A DNA stretch of 64,000 nt. Origin: CAIVAT01 sp037133475. GTDB lineage: Bacteria; Bacteroidota; Bacteroidia; Bacteroidales; FEN-979. A program made the translations under genes and the position numbers. The notes below the pieces were generated by a model. It was not told the DNA's origin and made no database searches. It saw nothing but the letters and a program-made list of their open reading frames with translations. The stretch lies in assembly GCA_037133475.1 (NCBI GenBank), contig JBAXOB010000004.1:76158-140157 (forward strand), read 5' to 3'. The stretch's first letter is position 1. Every line of letters starts with the position of its first letter. This document shows positions 47,267-55,477 of this stretch, one piece after another.

Positions 47267-49366
47267 TCACGCGCTCCCCATTGATGCAGCAATATTCAAC
47301 TCATTATTCTTTATCCGGATTTTCCAGCTCCTTGAATCCATCTCAAAATAGAACCTGGATAATTTACTCAGCACTTGTTTGTCAAAAACCCGGTCAAGCT
47401 CCCGCGCATTAAATTTAGGCGAGTACCCTTTCTCTGCAACCCAGGTAAAAACCTGTTCCGAAAACTCCAGATGTACGCCCTTTCTTTTAAAGGTCTCGCA
47501 GGTTTCCTGGCAGATTTTCTGAACGATTTCCCGGCAATGCTTTATGGATAGAGGTTCATAAAACACTACGCTCTGAATCCGGTTAATAAGCTCGGCAGGC
47601 AGGTATTTCGCCAGCTCCTCATGAAGATCGGTTGGCGGGATATTAGAGCTCACGAAGCCGAAATTTCCGGGGGCTTTGATGATCGCGTTTGAGGTGATGA
47701 AAATGATCATGTCATTAAAATGCAATGTCCCCCGTGATGTTATCATATTCCCCTGGTCAAAAATTGGCAGGAAAATTTGTTGAACCTGAGGCATTGCTTT
47801 TTCAAACTCATCAAGTATTAGCACTCCGGAGGGATAATTCTTTACCCACTTCACAAAATGGCTTTCCTGTTCCTCTTCATGGGAACTTCCTGTTAAAAAT
47901 GCAAGTTTTGAATAGTCATTAAACTGGCTCATATCAATCCTGAAACAAGCATTTTTATCTCCTGTAAGAAACTCGGCTGTTTTTTTTGCCACTTCGGTTT
48001 TACCAACCCCTGTAGGGCCAGTAGCATAAAAAACGGAAGGCCGGGAAGCATTGTCGGCACGGCGAAAATCACGCATTAACAACTCACAACAAATAGTTTC
48101 AATTGCTCTGTCCTGGCCTTTAATAACTTGTTTCAGTTTACCGTCAAGTCCGAGGAGTTTTTCCAGATATAACTTGTCCTCCAATAAGCGAATCTGAAAA
48201 TCCCTGCTTAGGGTGTTTATGATATCATCCCTCCCAATCTCATAAATGGTAAATCTTTCCCCTGGTCGGCAGTTACGGGATACCCGTTCCATCAGGCTCA
48301 CACATTTGTCGGGCAAATTGCGGTTCCTGATATTACCCGACAGTTCAGTAATTGCATCAAACACAGAATCGGAAAATTTTGTTTTATTTTCAATGAGCAG
48401 CATGGGAGCAAGTGTTTTTAAAATTTCTATTGTGTAGCACATATCCAATTCCCTGATCTTCACCAGTTCGGTTTTCCTGACGAAAGAAACCTTATGGGCC
48501 AGCTTTTCCGCATACTTGTCTTCGGATGTGGAAAATATGATTTTCAACCCATCCATTGACGGAACAAACCTGTCTAAAACATCAAGATTGGTTCCACGAT
48601 GTATCCCCTGTCCTGCCAACTGCTCACAATCATCAAATAAAAGTACTGCCTGAGCATTTCTTGCATTTGTGACTATATTTCTCAATGTAGATTCCAGGTC
48701 TCCTGAAACATTCCCAGTATTGATAAATGCAGAATCAATTTTATAGACAGGGCTGTCTTTGAGCCCAGACACTTCATGCTGAATAATTCTCTTCAAAACA
48801 GTCATTGCCAGGTTTGATATCCCACTGCCACTGGGGCCAAGGATCATTGCGCAGGATTTGGTTTGACTTTTAAGGATGTTTTCAACCTGCCTGATCTCTT
48901 CGTCCCTTCCGATAGCAGGGATAAAACGGTTGGTTTTAAAGTACTCCTCCATGTCAACAGCTCCGAATTTTTGAAAAAAATCATCAGCATCCTTCCTCTT
49001 TTGCCGCAGATCCTCCTTGTCAACATAGCTGGTGTCTACTACTAAACCCTCTATATTGGAATTGTAGGATTTCAACATTTCCAGTATATGAACCTTTTCC
49101 TCCTTTGCAGCAATGGCATATTTTGATAACAGTTTGATCCTTGACTCAAAAGCCAATGTATTATCTTTCAGGAGAATTTCAGCGAATTCATCCTGAATTT
49201 CATGTTCTATCAATAAATTCCGCAGTTCAATAATTCGCTCGGGCTGATAACCTACTTCGGCAGATATCGATAAATGACACTCCAGGCATAGAAAGGATCC
49301 CAACTGGATAGTGAATTCCTTCGACTCGCAATCAGGACAGAATTTAAAATCAAGCAAATGTTTCAT
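47267..49366 (-). CDS. ClpA/B-like double AAA+ protein with N-terminal zinc ribbon
   Basis: 699 aa. Zinc ribbon Cys10-x2-Cys13 and Cys27-x2-Cys30; helical region to about 145; first AAA+ domain about 148-385 with a Walker A of GPSGSGIS in which the usual Lys is Ile183, and a Walker B LLFDDCE; second AAA+ domain about 412-670 with an intact Walker A (GPTGVGKT, Lys456), Walker B LILDEFEKA (Asp519-Glu520), arginine finger near Arg596 and sensor-2 Arg655 (FNARELDRV). The ClpB middle coiled coil is absent, and the GYVG aromatic pore loop before Walker B is replaced by SSHEEEQ. Only the second ring should hydrolyse ATP. Last gene of the operon; its start overlaps the stop of the gene before (ATGA). 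Confidence 0.87.
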   Translation of the reverse strand: MKHLLDFKFCPDCESKEFTIQLGSFLCLECHLSISAEVGYQPERIIELRNLLIEHEIQDEFAEILLKDNTLAFESRIKLLSKYAIAAKEEKVHILEMLKSYNSNIEGLVVDTSYVDKEDLRQKRKDADDFFQKFGAVDMEEYFKTNRFIPAIGRDEEIRQVENILKSQTKSCAMILGPSGSGISNLAMTVLKRIIQHEVSGLKDSPVYKIDSAFINTGNVSGDLESTLRNIVTNARNAQAVLLFDDCEQLAGQGIHRGTNLDVLDRFVPSMDGLKIIFSTSEDKYAEKLAHKVSFVRKTELVKIRELDMCYTIEILKTLAPMLLIENKTKFSDSVFDAITELSGNIRNRNLPDKCVSLMERVSRNCRPGERFTIYEIGRDDIINTLSRDFQIRLLEDKLYLEKLLGLDGKLKQVIKGQDRAIETICCELLMRDFRRADNASRPSVFYATGPTGVGKTEVAKKTAEFLTGDKNACFRIDMSQFNDYSKLAFLTGSSHEEEQESHFVKWVKNYPSGVLILDEFEKAMPQVQQIFLPIFDQGNMITSRGTLHFNDMIIFITSNAIIKAPGNFGFVSSNIPPTDLHEELAKYLPAELINRIQSVVFYEPLSIKHCREIVQKICQETCETFKRKGVHLEFSEQVFTWVAEKGYSPKFNARELDRVFDKQVLSKLSRFYFEMDSRSWKIRIKNNELNIAASMGSA

Positions 49367-49929
49367 GATTCTATGTATTTCTCAAGTTCACTTTTTATAG
49401 CGGATCCGATAGGATTGAAAAGTGTGAGGACTGCTTTGCCATAGATTTTGTTCCAGGCTTTCAGTCGAAACAGCCGCTCCATTTCAATTGATGTTTTTTC
49501 AGTATCATCTTCCTCTTTAAGGGCTTGCAGATTTGCGGCTTCCTCCGTATATATTTTAAATAACTTATCAATCTGAAAAGACCAGAGTTCTGATACCGTT
49601 TTGGACACTTTAGTATCACCTGAACTCACATAAATAACCAGCTCAGGCAGGTCGGCAGAGTCACTGCCTGTTTCATAGTTGTATACAGAGCTAAATGATC
49701 CGATCACTAATTTAGCCAGCAGGTCCCAGTCAAAACTATCCTCAAGCAAGTCCGGAATTTTGTAGGGTAGTACTTTTATTTTAGAATAGTACTCTTTATA
49801 AAATAGCAGTTCTGTGATCTCTTTGCCATGGAGAGGTTCAACAAATTTTTCATAGCGTTCAATAATGCAAGATTTTATGGGATCATTTCTCAGTTCTTCC
49901 ATGTAATCCTGGAAATCAAATATTTTCAT
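49363..49929 (-). CDS. Uncharacterised 188-aa partner of the AAA+ protein
   Basis: Start chosen at MKIFDFQDYMEEL (49929); an ATG at 49983 is in frame but gives an extra hydrophobic leader. All-helical looking soluble protein (SCIIERYEKFVEPLHGKEITELL, ELWSFQIDKLFKIYTEEAANL, ERLFRLKAWNKIYGKAVLTLF). Translational coupling with the AAA+ gene (ATGA) suggests it is an adaptor or subunit of that machine. No known motif. Confidence 0.65.
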   Translation of the reverse strand: MKIFDFQDYMEELRNDPIKSCIIERYEKFVEPLHGKEITELLFYKEYYSKIKVLPYKIPDLLEDSFDWDLLAKLVIGSFSSVYNYETGSDSADLPELVIYVSSGDTKVSKTVSELWSFQIDKLFKIYTEEAANLQALKEEDDTEKTSIEMERLFRLKAWNKIYGKAVLTLFNPIGSAIKSELEKYIES

Positions 49930-50053
49930 GGGTTTCAATTTTAGTGTTAGAAGAAATAAATTACTTTTAGCAAACGTTTTCATGATGAAACAGGCGAAGG
50001 AGGTGGTCTTCAGGGAAAAATGCCTGCAATAGCCTGCGTGTGCCGGAACAGCC

Positions 50054-50096
50054 TGACCATCTCAGTTTATAGAATGTCAATAAGTTAAGATGGTCA
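50054..50096. other. Intra-operon hairpin between PH-like gene and AAA+ module
   Basis: TGACCATCT (50054-50062) pairs with AGATGGTCA (50088-50096) over a 25-base loop, in the only sizeable gap (about 200 bases) of the operon. It could attenuate or separately process the two downstream genes. Confidence 0.35.
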
Positions 50097-50131
50097 ACCA
50101 AAACCGGCCGAAGATTGTCAGATACTTTTTT

Positions 50132-50428
50132 TTATCCAAGTAGACTTTCTATTAGCGATTTGATCTTTGTTGCATCTTCATTTGTGAATCCGTTTAGCCT
50201 GATCAAATTGCCTGGAGTCACAATCATTATTTCCGAAAATATCAGGAGTTCGTTAAATTTACTGATACTGATCGAAACAATGCTCCTGGAATGAAGGGAC
50301 ATCTGATCTGAACCGATCAGACGCCCCTTCCTGATGCTGATAATACCTCGGATGGTGTCAATGGTTATCTTCACCGGGAACAAAGAGTTCCCTGCAGATA
50401 ACCGCGAAGAAGAAAAAATATAGATCAT
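50132..50428 (-). CDS. Small PH-like domain protein
   Basis: 98 aa, a single domain: SSSRLSAGNSLFPVKITID, a run of short strands (GIISIRKGRL, RSIVSISISKFNEL), then RLNGFTNEDATKIKSLIESLL as the closing helix. Homologous over its whole length to residues 4-92 of the 627-aa protein at 34465-36348. PH-like domains bind protein or membrane ligands. It follows the kinase gene by 12 bases, so it probably works with the kinase or recruits the AAA+ protein. Confidence 0.7.
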   Translation of the reverse strand: MIYIFSSSRLSAGNSLFPVKITIDTIRGIISIRKGRLIGSDQMSLHSRSIVSISISKFNELLIFSEIMIVTPGNLIRLNGFTNEDATKIKSLIESLLG

Positions 50429-50440
50429 AAATTGATGGAT

Positions 50441-51754
50441 TTACACTCTGATTTCAGCTTGAACCAATCCGAATTTTATGGCAGTTCCACTTTCCAGAAA
50501 AAAAGAACGTCCGGGTTCTACCGGAACTACTGACTTATCAGCCCGGATAAAATACCAGGTGTCTGATGACAGGTTTTTCAGTCCCTTTTTCCTGATTGTC
50601 GGGTGAAACGATATTTCTGCAGTAGGCTTGGTAAAGTTGTATAAAATACCATTGGTATGATGCGGAAATAGCTTTTTGCTTTCATCCAGTAGAACGATGT
50701 CATTATTTATCCTGATGCGTGCAGGTGGCGCAGGAACGGTATTGCAGCACCAGCATTTAAGGTGTGATTGTGACCTTACTTTTTCGATATCGTAGAACAC
50801 TTCCGCACCACATTTATCACACGTGAAAATTGTGTCCCTGATACTGACGAAAACATTTCTCCAGAGAGATTCTTCCACGCGCTTGGCAGGATCATTCAAC
50901 CCTGCCGTGAAAGCCCTTTCAAACGTGTCTTTCAGTACTTTCGGCAGAACAGAATTGAAAGCGAGGGCATTGGAATGAATCTCCGGATCTGGTTCGTTTC
51001 TCCGGTCTGTCGGATGAAAAATATAAAGGGGATGGGTTCCGTAGAGCATTTTGAATGCGGCTTCATCTTTGGCGTGGATTGAAGCTTCTCTTTTTCCATC
51101 CAGAGGATGTGCAATGTAGTTCAGGAAAAACAGCAAAACAGAAAGACTGTACAAGTCCGTATCCCTGTTTGGGGTTGATTCATTTCTCACGATTTCGGGT
51201 GCCATATACGCCGGAGTACCCGCAACTCCTGAATAAGAAATGCCCTCGTAAGCGACATTGTCATTATCACAGATCAGGATATCTCCGGTTACAGGATCAA
51301 TAAAGATATTATTGATAGAGATATCTCTGTATGAGAGCCCTTTTGAATGCAACTGCAGAAAACTGTCTGAAAGCTGAAAACATGCGGTCATCAGGGCTTT
51401 GAAGGTGGGTTCGATTTTACGGCTAAGCATTCCTGTTGCCGTCTTGTAATGGTTGGGACGGAATGGCATCAGGTAGCCGAAGCATCCCGATTTTTCTGTC
51501 GTATTAACCATGGCAACCGGCCATAAAAAACGATTATTTGGTGGGCCGATTTCAATCAGGATTTTTAAAATCTCCTGCTGCTCTTTGGTGGATGCATGCG
51601 GGAAGTACCATTTGAGGGCAAAATCTTCCTTGCCCTCAAATTGAACCCGATAAACCTCCCCCTGCCCTCCATCTCCAATAAATTCCAGGACCGTAACTTT
51701 ACGGCCATCAGCAGTCTGCAACTTGTCTTTCTTCTTTAACATATTTGTTTCCAT
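50441..51754 (-). CDS. Ser/Thr protein kinase with zinc ribbon and FHA-like C-terminus
   Basis: 437 aa from METNMLKKKDKLQ. Kinase core 20-300: Gly loop IGDGGQGEVY, ATP-binding Lys48 (FALKWYF), catalytic loop YRDISINN (Asp144, Asn149; Tyr replaces His of HRD), Mg-binding Asp163 in a CDND variant of DFG, and GTPAYMAPE. All catalytic residues are present. A zinc ribbon follows (Cys312-x2-Cys315, Cys334-x2-Cys337), then an FHA-like domain (LKNLSSDTWYFI ... PGRSFFLESGTAIKFGL). This architecture is the kinase of published TerY-kinase-phosphatase triads. It should phosphorylate vWA partners or the AAA+ machine and be opposed by the PP2C enzyme two genes upstream. Confidence 0.9.
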   Translation of the reverse strand: METNMLKKKDKLQTADGRKVTVLEFIGDGGQGEVYRVQFEGKEDFALKWYFPHASTKEQQEILKILIEIGPPNNRFLWPVAMVNTTEKSGCFGYLMPFRPNHYKTATGMLSRKIEPTFKALMTACFQLSDSFLQLHSKGLSYRDISINNIFIDPVTGDILICDNDNVAYEGISYSGVAGTPAYMAPEIVRNESTPNRDTDLYSLSVLLFFLNYIAHPLDGKREASIHAKDEAAFKMLYGTHPLYIFHPTDRRNEPDPEIHSNALAFNSVLPKVLKDTFERAFTAGLNDPAKRVEESLWRNVFVSIRDTIFTCDKCGAEVFYDIEKVRSQSHLKCWCCNTVPAPPARIRINNDIVLLDESKKLFPHHTNGILYNFTKPTAEISFHPTIRKKGLKNLSSDTWYFIRADKSVVPVEPGRSFFLESGTAIKFGLVQAEIRV

Positions 51755-51773
51755 AGATATCGTATTTAATATA

Positions 51774-53111
51774 TTACCATACTTTTTTTTCATCCGCAGG
51801 TTCAGGAACTGTCTTTACAATATGGGGCACTTCAATTTCCAGACCCGTCCCAGCAGGGTTAGAGACATGGGACAAAACTGCTGTTGAATAAAACTTGAAG
51901 TACTGTATTAACTGGCTGGTATTGGATGCCTTAAGGGGTTTAATTTCCTTGTTTCCAATGAAATCCTGAAGTACAGACAAATCACAATCATCCCCAATTG
52001 CAATGGCCAGCCGGACCATTTTTTTTGCCCAGGGCTCCGCGGCAAAGACATGCAGGGCTGCAGTAAAATCATCTGTAGGCTGACCATCACTAACCATTAT
52101 GGAAACCGGAGGCAGGCACCTGGGAGGCATTTTGTCCATCCTGATTTTATCAGTCAGGAGCCGTATCGCTGCGCCCATATCTGTTCCGTTTGACAGTGAA
52201 CCGTCAGCCAGGAACTTTTTTGCCTCCCGCCCAATAGTTTCTGCAACTTTTGTTACAAGAATGGAAGAAAAATCCTTTTTCCCTCTTCCCTTGGAGATAT
52301 CCCAGAACTCACCACCGGTTCTTTTTGCGATCCCCTCATGAGCTGCTCCCGGAACACCTAAAACATACGTGGTTACCTTGTGAGCGGAAAGCGATTTGAC
52401 AATATCATCCAGTCCTCCGGCACCTCCTGTTTCATCTGAAATTACCACAAGCACTCGGGTCCCTCCTTCCCCGTAAACTTTTGTAACATGGGGAAAAATG
52501 TCAACACTGTCCTTGTCTGCCAGATAGCAGCCGCCCCCTCCAAAAAGTCCCATGGACAGATCCTGGATGTTTTTCTTGAACTCCGAAGGGCTTGAAAGGT
52601 TCCAGACACCTATCGTATATCGGCTCAGTGAATGAACCTTGAATTTCGTATTCGGTTGACCACGGTATCCGCCGATGTCGAATCCGACCAGTCCAAGCTT
52701 TACCTTCAGACCTTGTTGTTCAATTGTGCGGGCAAACTCTTCACAGCTTTTTTTAACCGCATCAATTTCATCGCTCATTGAACCACTGGTATCAATTAGG
52801 AAAACAACTTCAAGACTGTTATCTGATTTTGCGCTGGAAACATCATCGGCTGTGATATTTTTCCATTCAAAATTATCTATGGGAACAGGCTCCCTGCTGG
52901 TCCAGCCTGCCCCATGGCCAAATGTTAACACGTTAACCCTGATCATCGCGGCAGGATTTGCTTCCTGTACCCGCCTGATATAGGGTATCGTTTCTTTGCC
53001 AGCCTTATTCAGACTGCCAATTTTATCCTGCTCATTCATCGTTCCCGATCTGTCCAAAATATAATTGAGATCTAGAAATCTGCGTGAAACTTCTCCTCCT
53101 GGTCTTTTCAT
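51774..53111 (-). CDS. Nested double-vWA protein (vWA inserted inside a TerY-like vWA)
   Basis: 445 aa. Residues 12-92 (LNYILDRSGTMNEQDKIGSLN ... VLTFGHGAGW) and 304-415 (LSNGTDMGAAI, VSIMVSDGQPTDDF, VRLAIAIGDDCDLSVLQDFI) together align end to end with the 235-aa TerY-like vWA protein at 54049-54756. Between them sits a second, complete vWA (about 98-295) with MIDAS motif FLIDTSGSMS (Asp107, Ser109, Ser111), LVVISDETGG, and a terminal GGEFWDISKG. The outer MIDAS is D20-R-S22-G-T24, with Thr310 and Asp342. Both are likely metal-binding protein-interaction domains. Ends in Val-Trp. Start overlaps the PP2C stop (ATGA). Confidence 0.88.
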   Translation of the reverse strand: MKRPGGEVSRRFLDLNYILDRSGTMNEQDKIGSLNKAGKETIPYIRRVQEANPAAMIRVNVLTFGHGAGWTSREPVPIDNFEWKNITADDVSSAKSDNSLEVVFLIDTSGSMSDEIDAVKKSCEEFARTIEQQGLKVKLGLVGFDIGGYRGQPNTKFKVHSLSRYTIGVWNLSSPSEFKKNIQDLSMGLFGGGGCYLADKDSVDIFPHVTKVYGEGGTRVLVVISDETGGAGGLDDIVKSLSAHKVTTYVLGVPGAAHEGIAKRTGGEFWDISKGRGKKDFSSILVTKVAETIGREAKKFLADGSLSNGTDMGAAIRLLTDKIRMDKMPPRCLPPVSIMVSDGQPTDDFTAALHVFAAEPWAKKMVRLAIAIGDDCDLSVLQDFIGNKEIKPLKASNTSQLIQYFKFYSTAVLSHVSNPAGTGLEIEVPHIVKTVPEPADEKKVW

Positions 53112-54037
53112 GATTGCTGATGATTTGGGTTCATAATAGAATGGTTGGTTATTCGTTTGGGCAAAAGCCTGCGAAAAAAAGACCTTCCGGATTTTTCTTC
53201 CGGCTTCTTCGCGGGAATCACCATTTCTGGTGTTGGCAGTGCATTGTTTTTCTCCAGGCAGATAATTGCCATGGAGATATCATCCCGGCTGGAGGCTGTT
53301 GAAATCTCCTCCAGCCACAGTGCTAGATTCTCATCAATGGAACTCTGGTTTTTTTTGCGGATCAGAGCCTTGATGTCGGTAGTCCATTGGAATAAATCTT
53401 CATCATTTGCATAACTCTTGGCCAAACCGTCTGTTGCTAAAATGATGACCTCAGGCCTGTCCATTGAGGAATCCAGCAAAACACAACGGAAGTCCTCAAA
53501 AGCCAGTGGGGCGCAAAGTGATGTTGACTCATCCCCGGAACAGCGAGGATCGTCAGGGACCAGTCTTTGTGTTTTTCCATCCGGAAACAAACCAAACATA
53601 TCACCGTCACCAATTTGAATAAACAGTCTGTATTCCCTGCCTATACAGCACCCGAGCAAGGTAGAGCCGTATGCGAGATATGGGTTGGCCCCAGTGGCAG
53701 TCGTTATTTCCTTCTCCGAAAAGGGATTTGTCTCCAAATCTTCTTCAACCCTTTTTCTCCAGCTGGTTACTATCTCCGCAGGAAGATCCTGCAAAAACAC
53801 ACTAACCTCTGCAACCTTAAAGGGAACTTTTTCCATTATGCGGGAAAATTCTTCCACAGCAAAACGACTTCCGGTGTGGCTTCTGTAACATTCCTCGGAT
53901 CCATGTCCGTCAGCTACGGCAACCATTGTGTGATTGCCATATTCTTTCATGATGATTGAATCCTGGTTTGGCATCCGTTTTTCGACATGCGAATTGCCAC
54001 GGATACTCCTGGCGATTTTGTAAATAATCTTATCCAT
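53108..54037 (-). CDS. PP2C-type protein phosphatase
   Basis: 309 aa from the ATG at 54037 (MDKIIYKIARSIRGNSH); a TTG at 54055 is also open. Metal-dependent Ser/Thr phosphatase motifs: KRMPNQDS (Asp26), VAVADGHGSEE (Asp43, Gly), IILATDGLAKSY, and SRDDISMAI near the C-terminus; all metal-binding Asp residues are present. It sits between the two TerY-like vWA genes, immediately before the nested vWA and the kinase: the vWA-PP2C-kinase triad. It should reverse the kinase reaction. Confidence 0.93.
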   Translation of the reverse strand: MDKIIYKIARSIRGNSHVEKRMPNQDSIIMKEYGNHTMVAVADGHGSEECYRSHTGSRFAVEEFSRIMEKVPFKVAEVSVFLQDLPAEIVTSWRKRVEEDLETNPFSEKEITTATGANPYLAYGSTLLGCCIGREYRLFIQIGDGDMFGLFPDGKTQRLVPDDPRCSGDESTSLCAPLAFEDFRCVLLDSSMDRPEVIILATDGLAKSYANDEDLFQWTTDIKALIRKKNQSSIDENLALWLEEISTASSRDDISMAIICLEKNNALPTPEMVIPAKKPEEKSGRSFFRRLLPKRITNHSIMNPNHQQS

Positions 54038-54048
54038 ATCCGCTTTTT

Positions 54049-54756
54049 TTACCAAACGTCAGTACCAGGAACAGTTGGGCCGGAAGCAGGGGGATCGTCA
54101 GGGCTCGTGGCCGGACCTCCTTTAGGCGAGCTTACCTTTTTCAGCGCTACCGTTGATACAAAGCGGATGGCTTTTGCAAGTTGCTCCGGATTATTAACCT
54201 GGATTGGCTTTATCTCGCTGTTGTTGATGAACTTGTTCAAAACGGAATGGTCTGCATCCTTGCCAATGGCAATTGCATGCCGGATGGACTTCTTTCCCCA
54301 GTTGGTCATTAAAAATTTATCCAGCGACTCCTTATAAGAGTCGGTAGCCTGGCCATCAGTGACAAGAATAATCAGGGGAGGATAGCCTCTTTCTGGCATT
54401 GAAGATTCCATTTCCATTGCCAGAAGGTTAAATGCTTCACCCATGTTGGTGACCCCATCCGGATTGGCACGCAGGTCTGTCCAGCTAAAATCATTTACCG
54501 GAACATCCTTGTGAATCCACTTTGCAGTGGTGTCAAATTGCAGGACACTCATCTGGATTTCGGCAACGGGATTATCTTCTCCGATCTTTCTGATATGCGG
54601 AACAGATTCTCTCATGCAATTATTCAATTCCCCGATCTTTCCATCGATATTCATGCTGTCGGAAGTGTCCACAAGCGGATATACTCTTGATACCCTTTTG
54701 CTTGTCGGTCCACCGGGACGGACCGTGTCTTTACTGGTTCTCATTGGTTTTTCCAT
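54049..54756 (-). CDS. TerY-like vWA domain protein
   Basis: 235 aa. One vWA domain: VYPLVDTSDSMNIDGKIGELN (MIDAS Asp30, Ser32, Ser34), VSVLQFD-type strand (QMSVLQFDTTAKW), GVTNMGEAF (MIDAS Thr), LIILVTDGQATDSY (MIDAS Asp), and IRHAIAIGKDADHSVLNKFI. This is the TerY form of vWA. The C-terminal tail is Pro/Gly-rich and ends in Val-Trp. Placed between the metallopeptidase and PP2C genes (4 and 11 bases). Likely a metal-dependent scaffold for phosphorylated partners. Confidence 0.9.
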   Translation of the reverse strand: MEKPMRTSKDTVRPGGPTSKRVSRVYPLVDTSDSMNIDGKIGELNNCMRESVPHIRKIGEDNPVAEIQMSVLQFDTTAKWIHKDVPVNDFSWTDLRANPDGVTNMGEAFNLLAMEMESSMPERGYPPLIILVTDGQATDSYKESLDKFLMTNWGKKSIRHAIAIGKDADHSVLNKFINNSEIKPIQVNNPEQLAKAIRFVSTVALKKVSSPKGGPATSPDDPPASGPTVPGTDVW

Positions 54757-54760
54757 GGTT

Positions 54761-55468
54761 TTAACAATTAGTTGATGAATTTGAGTTTATAACATATTCT
54801 CTTACAGCCTGCCAACCTCTGGTTTCAAGCAGTTTCTTCATGGTTTTAAAGCCGGTGCTGTAAACGGCTATCATGTTGGTCTCAAGATTGTTGAATAATA
54901 TTTGACCCAGCGCTGTTCCGGATCTTTTATAGATCAAGCCGGCTCCGAGTTCACACAATCCTTCACTGATGTATTCATCCGGCGTAATCCCTTTGCAATT
55001 TTGCCAGACATGAAGCATTTCATGAGCCAGGATGCCGGATGTATGCAGGAATGGAAGTCCCCAAAGGACTTTAATATCATGGCGGGATTCGAACAATCCG
55101 ATCTGTGATGTATTCAGCCCCATCATACTGGGAGAATATCCGGCTTCATTAAATACAGCGCCTGAAACCAGGCTTACTTCAATATTTTGAGGAAAATCAA
55201 ACCCTTTTTCCCTGAGGAGTGTTTTAGCGTGAAGGAAAGCCCTGGTTAAGGTTTTTTCCTCTTTTACAGGTTTTTCAAACCCATAACAAAGTCCGCAGAT
55301 AAACCTCCCATCGGAATATTCTACCTTCCCGCGGGAGGATGATTTACCTATAATTCTGGTACACACAGGACAGGATTCAATCTCATGATCTGCATGCGCG
55401 TAGTTCCCGAAAGGATCATGATAATATCTCCCGCTTTCTACTGCCTTATTACAAATACTACATTGCAT
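54761..55468 (-). CDS. LIM-like zinc finger / DA1-type metallopeptidase
   Basis: 235 aa. The N-terminus carries two CxxC pairs and more ligands in a LIM-like order (Cys3, Cys6, His26, Cys33, Cys36, Cys58, Cys61). The C-terminal half has the zinc peptidase motif AHEMLHVWQ (His149, Glu150, His153) followed by YISEGLCELGA, which supplies the third ligand; HEM.H.W with this spacing is the signature of the DA1-like domain known from plant ubiquitin-activated peptidases. Bacterial members sit in conflict-type loci. In this operon it may be a regulated protease, activated or restrained by the vWA/kinase switch. No signal peptide: cytoplasmic. Confidence 0.85.
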   Translation of the reverse strand: MQCSICNKAVESGRYYHDPFGNYAHADHEIESCPVCTRIIGKSSSRGKVEYSDGRFICGLCYGFEKPVKEEKTLTRAFLHAKTLLREKGFDFPQNIEVSLVSGAVFNEAGYSPSMMGLNTSQIGLFESRHDIKVLWGLPFLHTSGILAHEMLHVWQNCKGITPDEYISEGLCELGAGLIYKRSGTALGQILFNNLETNMIAVYSTGFKTMKKLLETRGWQAVREYVINSNSSTNC

Positions 55469-55477
55469 AAGCCCTCC

